This document shows positions 42,622 to 52,002 of a stretch of 64,000 bases of DNA, piece by piece. The notes below the pieces were generated by a model. It worked only from the letters and a program-made list of their open reading frames with translations, searched no databases and was not told where the DNA came from. Position 1 is the stretch's first letter. The number at the start of each line of letters is the position of its first letter. The position numbers were made by a program, and so were the translations under genes. This DNA is from Bog-756 sp963833585 (lineage in GTDB: Bacteria > Actinomycetota > Acidimicrobiia > Acidimicrobiales > RAAP-2), in contig CAWHYF010000006.1 in the NCBI GenBank assembly GCA_963833585.1, positions 496,001 to 560,000 on the forward strand, written 5' to 3'.

Positions 42622-43505
42622 CCCGGCTCGAGCGCGAACCGCTCGGCGAACGCCGACATCTCGTCCCGGATCTGGTCGAGGTCGGCGGTCATCGGGGCCG
42701 AGACGACGAGCCGCTCGGCACCGAACGTCTCGGCGTGGTCGATGTCCCCTTCGGAGGTGGTGGGGAGGTAGCCCGAGAGCGACAGCCCGATGTCGGCCGG
42801 GTCCCGTCCGGCCGCCCGCGCCGACTCCACCATCTGGTCCATCCGGAGACTCAACCGTTCGTCGTCGAGCCCGAGGGGCTGAAAGCCGTCCCCCAGCCGT
42901 CCGGCCCGCCGGGCCGCGGCCTCGCTGTGGCCCCCTACGTGGATCGGGACCCCGCCGGAGCGGACCGGCTTGGGGAACGAGTGGGCGTGGCTGAACGAGA
43001 CGAACTCCCCGTCGAAGTGGGACCCGTCCGGACCGGAGTCGGCCCACAGGGTCCGCATGGCGGCGATGGTCTCGTCGGTGCGGCGGCCCCGGCTGCGCGG
43101 ATCGGCCCCGGTGGCCCGGAGCTCCTCGTCCATCCACCCCACGCCCACGCACATCCGGACTCTGCCCCCCGAGAGCACGTCGACGGTGGCGATCCGCTTG
43201 GCCAGCACCACCGCCTGGTGGTTGGGTACGACCAGCACTCCGGTGGCCAGGGTGATCCGCTGGGTGACTGCAGCCAGGTAGGCCATGAGATCCAGCGGGT
43301 CAGGGATCCGGCAGTCGTCGGGCAGCGGCATCCGGCCCGACGAGGCGTAGGGGTAGGTGCTCTGGTAGTCCGAGATCACCACGGCGTGCTCCACCAGCAC
43401 CAGTGACTCGAAGCCGCACGCCTCGGCGTGGCGGGCGAACGAGGTCATCCAGGCCGGGTCGGCGGTGACGCCGAGGCGGACCGGGGGGATGATTCCGAAC
43501 TCCAT
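42618..43505 (-). CDS. LLM-class F420-dependent oxidoreductase
   Basis: 295-residue luciferase-like TIM barrel. It has SFARHAEACGFESLVLVEHAVVI, RITLATGVLVVPNHQAVVLAKRIATVDVLSGGRVRMCVGVGWMDEELRATG, TLWADSGPDG and GGVPIHVGGHSEAAARRAGRLGDGFQPL. The GVG-W and NHQ elements fit members that use F420 or FMN; in this lineage F420 is likely. The ATG at 43505 is preceded by AAAGCGAGCAG. It is coupled to the SnoaL-like gene, which may handle its product. Confidence 0.85.
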   Translation of the reverse strand: MEFGIIPPVRLGVTADPAWMTSFARHAEACGFESLVLVEHAVVISDYQSTYPYASSGRMPLPDDCRIPDPLDLMAYLAAVTQRITLATGVLVVPNHQAVVLAKRIATVDVLSGGRVRMCVGVGWMDEELRATGADPRSRGRRTDETIAAMRTLWADSGPDGSHFDGEFVSFSHAHSFPKPVRSGGVPIHVGGHSEAAARRAGRLGDGFQPLGLDDERLSLRMDQMVESARAAGRDPADIGLSLSGYLPTTSEGDIDHAETFGAERLVVSAPMTADLDQIRDEMSAFAERFALEPG

Positions 43506-43801
43506 GCACTGCTCGCTTTCACTCGGCGGCCGGAGGCGGGACCCCTCAGGCGTCGGCGCCGGCGGTTCGACCCGCCGAGCGTAAGCGTGGCTCCGGCCGG
43601 GCGCCAGGCCCGGACCCGGGTTACCCCGCTGGACGCCGGCGGATCACTAAGGTGAGTGGGTGATCAACCACGACCAGGGCCGGGCTCGTGACCGGGTGGG
43701 GACCACCTCCCCTCTGTCCGCCCCCTTCTGATCCCGTGGCGGAGCGCAGCGACGGGGAGGTCCCGCAATCCCCTGGACCCCCCCCGAGTCCAGGGCGCAG
43801 G

Positions 43802-45604
43802 GTGCACGCCCACTCCGCCAAGTCCAAGTCCAAGTCCAAGTCAGCGACCACCGACACCGACGCCGACGGTTCCTCGCCCCGGATCTCCCGCCGCTCGCTG
43901 ATCGGGCTCACCGCCGCCGGAGGTGCCGTGACCGCCGCGGCGGTACTGGCCGCCGCCGAGGCACCGACGCCGGCCGGCCGTGCCGTGGCCCCGACCACCC
44001 CCCGCCCCCGACCCCACTCGCGGGCCGACACCGGCCTGACCCCCGGGGAATCCAACGTCCCGGGCCGGCCCGCCGAGTCGGTCACCCGGTCGGCCGATGG
44101 CGTCATGCTGCCCACTTCGCAGGCGATCGTGGCCGAGAACGCCAAGCCCGGTCATCTCTGGTGGGTCACCACGCCCCAGGGACCCGGGGACATCGAAGGG
44201 TACGCCAGCCAGGTGAGCGCCGTCGCGGGGGAGACCGTCACGCTGTTCGTCAGCACCCGGGCGGCGTCGTTCCACGTCGAGGCCTACCGCATGGGTTATT
44301 ACGGCGGTGTCGGCGGCCGGCTGGTCTGGCAGTCGGACGAGCTGGCCGGCGTCCGACAGCCCCCGCCGAACCTCGCCGTCTTCATCAACACCATCGAATG
44401 CCAGTGGGCGCCCTCCCTGACGGTGTCCATCGACGACACGTGGCCGCCCGGCACCTACCTGCTGAAGTTGGTGGGAACCACCGGCGAGCAGCAGTTCATC
44501 CCCCTGTGCGTGCGGGACGACGCGTCCCGCGCCGCCTTCGTGATCCAGCAGAGCGTGACCACCTGGCAGGCCTACAACCGGTGGGGTGGGTACAGCCTCT
44601 ACTACGGCAACCGGGGCCAGGCTCTCTCCTTCACCCACAATCCCTCGGGGGGCACCTATGCCGACCGGGCCCGTATCGTCTCCTTCGACCGCCCCTACGA
44701 CCACGACTGGGCCAGTGGAGCCGCGGATTTCATCGGAAACGAATTCCCGGTGGTGTACCAAGCCGAGCAGTTGGGCCTCGACGTCACCTACTGGACCGAC
44801 GTCGACCTGCACGCCCGGCCCCAGCTCCTGGACTCCCACCGCGCTCTGATCAGTCTGGGCCACGACGAGTACTGGTCGGCCCCGATGCGCGACGGGGCGG
44901 CCGCCTCACTGGCTGCCGGCGTGAACCTGGCCTTCCTCGGGGCCAACGCCTGCTACCGCCAGGTGCGATTCGAGCCCTCGCCCCTCGGTGACGACCGCCA
45001 TCAGGTCTGCTACAAGGTCGCCGAGGAGGACCCCATGCTGGCCCAGGACCGATCACTGGTCACCGTCAATTGGCCCCAGGCGCCGGTGTCCCGTCCCGAG
45101 GCCGAGCTGATCGGCAGCACCTACCAGGACGTCGAGGCGTTCGCCGACCTGGTGTTCGTCGAGTCGTCCTCGTGGCTGCTCGACGGCGTCGAGCTCCCGC
45201 CGGGAGGACGCCTCCCCGGGGCGATCCGGGGCGAGTTCGACCGTTTCGTCCCGCACGGTGCGGGACCGGACAACCTCGACGTGATCGCCCACTCCGTGGT
45301 GCCCAATCGGGGCAACAACTACTCCGACATCACCTGGTACACGGTCCCCTCGGGTGGCGGGGTGTTCGCCTCCGGAAACGCCAGCTGGGTGGGGGCCCTC
45401 TCCAACAGCACCCTGGTCCCACCCAACGTGGTTCCCGACCCGGGCGGGGCCACCGCCCCACTGCTCCGGCTCATGGAGAACCTGTACTCGGTGATCGGGA
45501 TCGGCCCGGCCAGCGCCACCCGTCCCTCGCAGGGCACCTGGACCGCGGCCTACGCCCCCGGCTCTCCGTCGAGTGCGGCGCCCGACACCGTCAATTCGGC
45601 CTGA
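43802..45604 (+). CDS. Tat-exported N,N-dimethylformamidase beta-subunit-like protein
   Basis: 600-residue secreted protein. A twin-arginine signal (SRRSLIGLTAAGGAVTAAAVLAAA) lies at residues 28-50 when GTG 43802 is the start; earlier in-frame GTG codons at 43688 and 43736 would put the twin arginine too deep. The mature part has WWVTTPQGPGDIEGYASQVSA, FHVEAYRMGYYGGVGGRL, TWQAYNRWGGYSLY, VVYQAEQLGLDVTYWTDVDLH, ALISLGHDEYWSAPMRD and NLAFLGANACYRQVRFE, all shared with the dimethylformamidase large-subunit family. Function of most such paralogues is unknown. A hexanucleotide repeat encodes KSKSKSKS before the signal. No small subunit gene is near. Confidence 0.8.
   Translation: MHAHSAKSKSKSKSATTDTDADGSSPRISRRSLIGLTAAGGAVTAAAVLAAAEAPTPAGRAVAPTTPRPRPHSRADTGLTPGESNVPGRPAESVTRSADGVMLPTSQAIVAENAKPGHLWWVTTPQGPGDIEGYASQVSAVAGETVTLFVSTRAASFHVEAYRMGYYGGVGGRLVWQSDELAGVRQPPPNLAVFINTIECQWAPSLTVSIDDTWPPGTYLLKLVGTTGEQQFIPLCVRDDASRAAFVIQQSVTTWQAYNRWGGYSLYYGNRGQALSFTHNPSGGTYADRARIVSFDRPYDHDWASGAADFIGNEFPVVYQAEQLGLDVTYWTDVDLHARPQLLDSHRALISLGHDEYWSAPMRDGAAASLAAGVNLAFLGANACYRQVRFEPSPLGDDRHQVCYKVAEEDPMLAQDRSLVTVNWPQAPVSRPEAELIGSTYQDVEAFADLVFVESSSWLLDGVELPPGGRLPGAIRGEFDRFVPHGAGPDNLDVIAHSVVPNRGNNYSDITWYTVPSGGGVFASGNASWVGALSNSTLVPPNVVPDPGGATAPLLRLMENLYSVIGIGPASATRPSQGTWTAAYAPGSPSSAAPDTVNSA
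43818..43841 (+). repeat. Four tandem copies of CCAAGT
   Basis: Perfect hexanucleotide repeat encoding lysine-serine pairs ahead of the Tat signal. Each unit is two codons, so gain or loss keeps the frame and only changes the length of the basic n-region. Confidence 0.8.
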
Positions 45605-45775
45605 TCCTCCGGGGAATCGGGCCGGAGAGGACCCGGCGATCGGAGATCTGTCCCCGTGAACGCAGCGGCCCGGGACGCGTCGGACGCGGCCCGGGCCGGC
45701 GAGGTGGAAGCAGGTACCCACTCCTCCTCGTCACAAAACCTCCGTGACTGAAGGCTGTTCGGGACCGGGACCCGG

Positions 45776-46849
45776 CTACTCGCTGAGGGTGATGGGCTGG
45801 TCGTCGAGGTCCAGGTCAGAGCGGTCCCCGGGCAGGGCCGCCGACGCCTCGTCGGCCTCGACGGCGTTGAGGTTGGCCAGGTGGTCCCGGATCCGCTCGT
45901 CGACCTCGGCCATGAGCTGGGGGTTCTCGATGAGGAAGGTCTTGACGTTCTCCCGACCCTGGCCCAGCTGCTCCCCTTCGTAGGTGAACCAGGCGCCCGA
46001 CTTCTTGATGAACCCGAGCTCCACACCGACGTCGAGCAGCGATCCCTCGCGGCTGATGCCACGACCGAAGGTGATGTCGAACTCCGCCTGCTTGAACGGG
46101 GGTGAGCACTTGTTCTTGACCACCTTGACCCGGGTCCGGTTCCCCACCTGGTCGGCGCCGTCCTTGATGGTCTCGATGCGACGGATGTCCAGCCGGACCG
46201 AGGAGTAGAACTTGAGGGCCCGGCCGCCGGGGGTGACCTCAGGCGATCCGTACATGACCCCGATCTTCTCCCGTAGCTGGTTGATGAAGATGGCGATGGT
46301 CCGCGACTTCGACAGCGTGCCGGTCAGCTTGCGGAGGGCCTGGGACATCAGGCGGGCCTGCAGGCCGACGTGAGAGTCCCCCATCTCCCCCTCGATCTCC
46401 GCCCGGGGGGTGAGTGCGGCCACCGAGTCGATGACCAGCACGTCGAGCGCTCCCGACCGGATCAGCATGTCGGCGATCTCGAGGGCCTGTTCGCCGGTGT
46501 CGGGCTGGGAGATCAGAAGGTCGTCGATGTTGACGCCGATGGCCTTGGCGTAGACCGGGTCCATGGCGTGTTCGGCGTCCACATAGGCACAGATTCCGCC
46601 GTTGCGCTGGGCCTCGGCCACCACATGCATGGCCAGGGTGGACTTACCCGAGGACTCCGGCCCGAAGATCTCAACGATCCGGCCCCGGGGGAGGCCGCCG
46701 ATGCCGAGGGCCAGGTCGAGGGCCAAGGCCCCGGTCGGGATGGCCTCGATGTTCATGTGCAGGTTCTCGCCCATCCGCATGATGGACCCCTTGCCGAACT
46801 GCTTCTCGATCTGGCCCAGGGCCATGTCCAGTGCCTTGTCACGTTCCAT
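45776..46849 (-). CDS. recA: RecA recombinase
   Basis: 357-residue DNA strand-exchange protein and SOS co-protease. IVEIFGPESSGKSTLAMHVVAEAQ is the Walker A region, VLVIDSVAALTPRAEIEGEMGDSHVGLQARLMSQALRKLTG and FINQLREKIGVMYGSPEVTPGGRALKFYSS the L1/L2 DNA-binding part, and FDITFGRGISREGSLLD the C-terminal domain. GAGGAGAG precedes the ATG at 46849. A LexA-type box lies about 145 bases upstream. No recX gene follows it, contrary to the usual actinobacterial order; a dimethylformamidase-like gene is there instead, convergent. Confidence 0.98.
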   Translation of the reverse strand: MERDKALDMALGQIEKQFGKGSIMRMGENLHMNIEAIPTGALALDLALGIGGLPRGRIVEIFGPESSGKSTLAMHVVAEAQRNGGICAYVDAEHAMDPVYAKAIGVNIDDLLISQPDTGEQALEIADMLIRSGALDVLVIDSVAALTPRAEIEGEMGDSHVGLQARLMSQALRKLTGTLSKSRTIAIFINQLREKIGVMYGSPEVTPGGRALKFYSSVRLDIRRIETIKDGADQVGNRTRVKVVKNKCSPPFKQAEFDITFGRGISREGSLLDVGVELGFIKKSGAWFTYEGEQLGQGRENVKTFLIENPQLMAEVDERIRDHLANLNAVEADEASAALPGDRSDLDLDDQPITLSE

Positions 46850-47167
46850 GTCTTCTACTCTCCTCGATGCTGTCGCTCACTCTGACCATGCCGACCCTAC
46901 GGAGTGGGTATGACAGGTCCTCTGGGTCCGGAACGGGGTCCGGGGCCGATCACTTCGGGCTGCTGCGGCACGACGAGATCACTCTAGATCCGAACGCATG
47001 TTCGATGATGGATCCCCCCGACCCCCCGCGTCAAGGGGGGACTTCCTGTCCCCCCGGGGCCCGGTCCGACGGGGTGCCGAGGCGCCGGCGGGGGACGGTC
47101 GGTGCCTCCGTTCGGTAGCTCCGCTATCGACCGCTGGCCGAGCGCCGCGAACTAGCCTCGCTCACCA
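46850..47167. other. Intergenic region between divergent recA and DUF3048 genes
   Basis: 318 bases with no protein-like frame. It holds the SOS box at 46991-47004 for recA and then a C-rich run (CCCCCCGACCCCCCGCG) nearer the DUF3048 gene. No other element was recognised. Confidence 0.6.
46991..47004 (-). promoter_or_regulatory. LexA (SOS) box of recA
   Basis: CGAACGCATGTTCG, matching the actinobacterial/Bacillus-type consensus GAAC-N4-GTTC with both flanking C and G. It lies about 142 bases upstream of the recA ATG in the divergent region. DNA damage should therefore induce recA through LexA cleavage, as known in the phylum. Confidence 0.75.
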
Positions 47168-48370
47168 ATGCCCGAAGATCAGCACCCCTCCGGTTCCGGC
47201 TCCGGCGGCGCTTCCGACGGGGCGTCCTCCTCCGAACCCCCCGCCCTCTCCCGGCAGGACCTCCGCCGACAGTCGAGGCGCCAGCGGGGCTCCCGGACCT
47301 GGTGGTACGCGATCGGATGCCTGGCCGCGGTGCTCGTGGGCGTGGTGATCGCCGTGGCGGCCACCCGCGGGAAGACCACCGCGACCGCCAAGGTGATCGC
47401 GGCCGCCACCACCTCCACCGCGCCCGACCCGCCCTGCCCGCTGACCGGGGCCCCCGCCCCCGGCACCACGGTCCCGGCCCGGCCGGCCATCGGGATCAAG
47501 ATCGGGAACTATCCGGGTGACCGCCCGTCGTCCGGCCTCAACCAGGCCGACATCGTGTTCGAGGAACCGGTGGAGGGGGCCATCACCCGCCTCGTGGCGG
47601 TGTTCCAGTGCCAGACGGCGCCGCTGGTCGGCGACATCCGCTCGGCTCGAGAACCCGACGCCGGCATCCTCTCCCAGTTCTTCCACCCGCTCTTCGTCCA
47701 TGCCGGGGGCATCGCTCCGGTGATCGCGCTGATGCAGTCGGCACCGCTCATCGACAAGAACCTCTACTCGGGCGGCAACGGGTCGGCCATCATCCTGCAA
47801 CCGGGTCGGGTGGCTCCGTACTCGACGTTCGTGAACACCGCCGCCATCTGGGCCCTGGACCCCTCGGACACCTCCCCGCCCGGGCCGGTCTTCCAGTACT
47901 CGGCCACCCTGCCCAAGGGGTCGGTGGCCGGCTCGGGGGCCAGCGTCCACATCCCTTTCTCGTCCTCCTCCGACGTGACCTGGCAGTGGAGTTCGAGCAC
48001 CGGCTCGTACCTGCGGTTCTACTCCGGTCAGCCGGACAAGCTGCTCGATGGGTCCCAGACCGCGGCCACCGATGTGGTGATCATGACGGTGCCGACCGCC
48101 ACCGGCTCGTGGGTGGAGAACAGTGAAGGCGGCCGCGAGGTCGACGTCACCGCCACCGGGTCCGGACCGTTGGTGGTGATGCGCAACGGCGTGGCCATCA
48201 CCGGCACCTGGACCCGTCCGGACTTGACGGTTCCGGCCGCGCTGACCACCTCCGCCGGCACCCCGATCACCCTCCAGCCCGGGAACAGCTGGGTGGAGCT
48301 GGTCCCGGTGGGCATCCCGGTGACCCCGGCCGCGTCGTCCGCCGCCGCCCCACCACCTAGGCCCCCTTGA
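47168..48370 (+). CDS. DUF3048 lipoprotein-like/membrane-anchored protein (YerB type)
   Basis: 400-residue exported protein. A basic, serine-rich N-terminus precedes one membrane helix at about 45-65 (WWYAIGCLAAVLVGVVIAVAA), then a DUF3048 domain: CPLTGAPAPG, RPAIGIKIGNYPGDRPSSGLNQADIVFEEPVEGAITRLVAVFQ, VGDIRSAREPDAGILSQFFHPLFVHAGG and a C-terminal beta domain with NSWVELVPVG. The topology is one anchor with the domain outside the cell. The function of the family is not established. It is inserted, inverted, between cinA and recA. Confidence 0.85.
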   Translation: MPEDQHPSGSGSGGASDGASSSEPPALSRQDLRRQSRRQRGSRTWWYAIGCLAAVLVGVVIAVAATRGKTTATAKVIAAATTSTAPDPPCPLTGAPAPGTTVPARPAIGIKIGNYPGDRPSSGLNQADIVFEEPVEGAITRLVAVFQCQTAPLVGDIRSAREPDAGILSQFFHPLFVHAGGIAPVIALMQSAPLIDKNLYSGGNGSAIILQPGRVAPYSTFVNTAAIWALDPSDTSPPGPVFQYSATLPKGSVAGSGASVHIPFSSSSDVTWQWSSSTGSYLRFYSGQPDKLLDGSQTAATDVVIMTVPTATGSWVENSEGGREVDVTATGSGPLVVMRNGVAITGTWTRPDLTVPAALTTSAGTPITLQPGNSWVELVPVGIPVTPAASSAAAPPPRPP

Positions 48371-48406
48371 ACGATCGGCCGGGCCCGGGTGGGAGCCCGG
48401 TGCGGA

Positions 48407-49714
48407 CTACTCCCCGGCCGTTCCCCCGAGGGTCCGACGCAGCAGGTCCAGTGCCGCGATGGTGGCGTACTGGCGGACCCGGTGGCGGTCGCCGGGCACC
48501 CGGAAGGAGAACGCCTCGGTGGCATGTCCCGGTCGGGCCAGTCCCACGAAGACCGTGCCGGGCGGCTGATCGTCCTGGGAGTCGGGCCCGGCCACCCCGG
48601 TGAGGGACAGACCCACGTCGGCGCCCAGCACCGACCGGGCCCCGTCGGCCATGGCGCGGGCGGCCTCCTCGGACACCACCGGTCCCTCCGGCACCCCGAG
48701 GACGTCGAACTTGACCTCCGAGGCGTAAGAAACCACCGAACCCCGGAACCAGGTGCTGGCCCCGGGCACGTTGACCAGACGCGACGAGGCAAGGCCCCCG
48801 GTGAGCGACTCGGCCAGACCCAAGCTCAGACCAGCGGTGGACAAGGCCCGGGCCACCGCGTCCTCGATGGCCTCGTCGTCGATGCCGAAGACCACGTCCC
48901 CGGCGGCCTCGTGCAGAATGCGCCGGATCTCGTCCTCCTCGGTGTCGAGGCGCGCCGCGGCGACCGCCTCGTCGTCAGCACGGACGGTGACCCGCACCTT
49001 GATGCCCTCGATGCCGCTGGCCAGGAAGGCGATGGTGGCGGGTGGCCGGGCGGCGTCCACGTCTTCGGCGGGCCGCGGCGGAGTGGAGTCGAGGTGGTCG
49101 ATGTGCTCGGCCAGGGTCTCGGCCAACCCCGATTCGCTCATGCCCCAGGTCCGGATGACCCGGCTGGCGATGACCCCGGTGCTCTCGCCGCGCTCGGCCA
49201 TCCGCCGCTGCAGGTCGGGGGCGATGGCCCGCTCGAACATGTCGGCCATCTCGTAGGGCACCCCGGGGACGGCGTAGACCACCTTGTGTCCCACCGGGCA
49301 GATCAGCCCGGGGGCGGTCCCCATGGTCTGGGGGATGGCCGAGGCACCGTCGGGCACGTCGGCCTGGCGCAGGTTGGAGTCGGGCATCTCCCGCCCCCGG
49401 GCGTTGAACATGGTCCGGATCCGCTCGACCACCTCCTCGTCACGGTGGAGCGGTACGTTCATCACCTCGGCGAGGGCATCGCGGGTGATGTCGTCGTGGG
49501 TGGGTCCGAGCCCTCCGCAGACGATGACCCCGTCGCTTCGGGCCAATGCGGTCCGGAAGGCCAGAACGATGCGCTCGTGGTTGTCCCCGACCGCCTGGTG
49601 GAAGTGTGAGGCCACTCCGATGGCGGCCAGGTGCTCCCCCATCCACATGGAGTTGGTGTCGGCGATCTGGCCGAGCAGCAGCTCGGTCCCGACCGCCACG
49701 ATCTCGACCCGCAC
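48407..49714 (-). CDS. cinA: CinA: nucleotide/NMN processing and competence-damage protein
   Basis: 435-residue two-domain protein. The N-terminal molybdopterin-binding-like domain begins VEIVAVGTELLLGQIADTNS and includes VIVCGGLGPTHDDITRDALAEV and VYAVPGVPYEMADM; it acts as an ADP-ribose pyrophosphatase in studied homologues. The C-terminal domain (LGLAESLTGGLASSRLVNVPGASTWFRGSVVSYASEVKFDVLGV, then SLTGVAGPDSQDDQPPGTVFVGLA) is the NMN amidase. It is close behind pgsA on the same strand (six bases apart), so both belong to one operon with rimO. Confidence 0.95.
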   Translation of the reverse strand: MRVEIVAVGTELLLGQIADTNSMWMGEHLAAIGVASHFHQAVGDNHERIVLAFRTALARSDGVIVCGGLGPTHDDITRDALAEVMNVPLHRDEEVVERIRTMFNARGREMPDSNLRQADVPDGASAIPQTMGTAPGLICPVGHKVVYAVPGVPYEMADMFERAIAPDLQRRMAERGESTGVIASRVIRTWGMSESGLAETLAEHIDHLDSTPPRPAEDVDAARPPATIAFLASGIEGIKVRVTVRADDEAVAAARLDTEEDEIRRILHEAAGDVVFGIDDEAIEDAVARALSTAGLSLGLAESLTGGLASSRLVNVPGASTWFRGSVVSYASEVKFDVLGVPEGPVVSEEAARAMADGARSVLGADVGLSLTGVAGPDSQDDQPPGTVFVGLARPGHATEAFSFRVPGDRHRVRQYATIAALDLLRRTLGGTAGE

Positions 49715-49720
49715 TGCCGC

Positions 49721-50368
49721 TCAGGCCGCCGAGCTCGTGCCGTCGACGGCGTCGGCCGACGGTTCCGTCCCGTCGGCCGCCCGGACCTGGGCGGCCCGCC
49801 TCCCGTCGAAGTAGTACTGGACCCCGGTCAACACCGTCATGGCGGTGGCCACCCAGATGCCGGCGGCCAGGATCGCCTGGTGGCCGGCCAGGGGAGGGGC
49901 CAGGCACATGCCGATGGCGATGTCTTGGAGCAGCGTCTTGAGCTTGGCCGAGTTGCGGGCCGGGATCGAGATGCCGTGCCGGCCCGCCACCGAACGGTAG
50001 ATCGACATGGCGATCTCCCGGACGGCGATGATGGCGACCGGCAGCCACCAGACGATGCCCTTGGCCACCAATGCCACCAGGGCGCCGAGTACCACCACCT
50101 TGTCGGCCAGCGGGTCGAGGAACGCCCCGGACCGGGTGGTCCCCTGCCGGCGGGCCAGCCAGCCGTCGATCCCGTCGGACATGGCCAGCAGTCCTCCGAA
50201 TACGAAGGTGAACCAGCTCGCCCCCCACAGCATGATCAGGGCCACGACCACCGGGGTGGCCAGGAGCCGCAGGACGGTGATCCCGTTGGCCGGGGTGAGG
50301 AGGGCCGACGGTCCGAAGGTCGTGGGTGCCGGCACTGCGCCGGGAGGGAGCATGGCCCCGTCACTCAT
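49721..50368 (-). CDS. pgsA: CDP-diacylglycerol--glycerol-3-phosphate phosphatidyltransferase-type enzyme
   Basis: 215-residue membrane enzyme of the CDP-alcohol phosphotransferase family, which makes phosphatidylglycerophosphate. The signature DGIDGWLARRQGTTRSGAFLDPLADK gives the D-G-x2-A-R-x8-G-x3-D-x3-D pattern that binds metal and CDP. Four to six hydrophobic helices follow. The ATG overlaps the rimO stop (ATGA), so they are coupled. Between recA and rimO, this is the usual place of pgsA in actinobacteria. A related phosphatidylinositol-type synthase would be the alternative. Confidence 0.93.
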   Translation of the reverse strand: MSDGAMLPPGAVPAPTTFGPSALLTPANGITVLRLLATPVVVALIMLWGASWFTFVFGGLLAMSDGIDGWLARRQGTTRSGAFLDPLADKVVVLGALVALVAKGIVWWLPVAIIAVREIAMSIYRSVAGRHGISIPARNSAKLKTLLQDIAIGMCLAPPLAGHQAILAAGIWVATAMTVLTGVQYYFDGRRAAQVRAADGTEPSADAVDGTSSAA

Positions 50369-51812
50369 CGGGCGGTGCCGACCGGCGTCGCCATCCGGTG
50401 CGCCGCGGGGGTGGTCCCGCCCCTGCTCGGCCCGGGGATCGCTTCGGCCACCAGATCCGGCCCGTCGGCCCCGGTCACCACCACCTCGGCGAAAGATCCG
50501 ACCGGAAGGTCCGCCGGCACCGACACGATCCCGTCGATCTCCGGGGCCTCCCGGTAGGTCCGTCCCTCGCCGGCCGCGTCGACCAGTACCTCGACCGTGA
50601 CGCCCAGCAGCTCCTCCCTCCGCCGGGCGGTGATGGCATCCTGGAGCTCGGTGCACTCGCGCAGCCGCTCGGACACCAGTCCGGGCTCGATCTGGTCCTC
50701 GAGGCCGGCGGCGTAGGTGCCGACCTCGTTGCTGAAGGGGAAGAAGCCCACCCAGTCCAGCTGGGCCGCCTCGATCCACTCGAGGAGCAGGTCGTGGTCG
50801 TCCTCGGTCTCCCCCGGGTAGCCCACGATGAAGGACGAACGGAAGGAGGCCGTCGGCTCGGCCGACCGGATCGAGGCGATCCGGTCGAGAAACCGGTCAC
50901 CTTCCCCCCAACGCCGCATCCGCTTCAGCAGGGGGCGGGAGACATGCTGCAGGGACAGGTCGAAGTACGGGACCCCGGTGGCCAGGATGGCCTCCACCAG
51001 CCCGTCGTCCAGCGTGGACGGGTAGAGGTAGAGCAGTCGGACCCATCCGACCCGCTGGGCCACCGCCCGAACCAGGTCCACGATGGGCCGGTTGCTCCCC
51101 GCCGCAGGCCCGTCGAGGTGCGGCCCGGGCCGGCCCGAGGAGCGGTCCAGGGCGAACGACGAGAGGTCCTGGGCCACCAGCACCACCTCCCGCAACCCAC
51201 CGGCGGGGCCGCCGAGCTGCTCCACCTCGGCCAGGATGGACTCGGTGGTACGGGATCGCTGCTTGCCCCGGAACGAGGGGATGGCGCAGAAGCCACAGTT
51301 GCGGTCGCAGCCCTCGGCCACCTTCACATACGACCAGGGCGCCGTCGAGGCCGGGCGGGGCAGGTTCAACAGGTCGAATGCCGGTAGGGCGCCTCCCCCT
51401 CCGCCCTCGGACCCCGGTTTGGCACCCAGCACCACCGGGGTGGCCGGTGCCGGGCGGTCCCGGCGTTCCGAAGGCCCGGTCGGGGACCCCGGTCAGGGAG
51501 GCCCCGAACGGCGCCACCAGATCCACCTCGGGCAGGGCCGTCGGCCAGTTCGTCACCGTAGCGCTCGGCCATGCAGCCGGTCACCACCAGCCTGGCCCCG
51601 TCCCGGCGGGCATCGGAGAGGGAGAGGACCGTGTCCACCGACTCCTGGCGGGCCGCCTCGATGAAGGCGCACGTGTTGACCACCACCAGGTCCGCCTGGT
51701 CGGGGGTTCCGGCCGCCTCGTAGCCGTCGGCCACCAGGGTGCCGACCAGCTTGTCGGAATCCACCTGGTTCTTGGGGCAGCCCAACGTCTCGATCCAGTA
51801 CCGCTCGGCCAC
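50365..51812 (-). CDS. rimO: Ribosomal protein S12 methylthiotransferase RimO (two frame slips)
   Basis: Radical-SAM enzyme that methylthiolates an aspartate of ribosomal protein S12. N-terminal UPF0004 domain with cysteines in TLGCPKNQVDSDK, VVNTCAFIEAAR and VTGCMAERYGDEL (first iron-sulfur cluster). Then the radical-SAM motif VAEGCDRNCGFCAIPSFRGKQRSR (CxxxCxxC). Then FFPFSNEVGTYAAGLEDQIEP and a C-terminal TRAM domain (LLGVTVEVLVDAAGEGRTY...). The frame moves near 51539 (restoring ADALPEVDLVAPFGASL) and near 51457 (restoring TPVVLGAKPG), each fitting one extra base. The ATG at 51812 is clear. It heads the rimO-pgsA-cinA operon. Confidence 0.93.
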
Positions 51813-52002
51813 CAGGACAATCTACCGGGGTCACCGCCCCTCCGGGCTCCTGCACCTCCCCGACGAGCGCCCCGGATCAACGCATCGGCGCCGACCTGAG
51901 CGAAGCCGGTGCCGGACGTCGCCTGCTTGGTAGGGTGGCCCCGCCCAGAACCAGGGGGAGGGCCTCCCCGCCCCGCTCGGATCGCAAAGGCCGCTACCAA
52001 CC

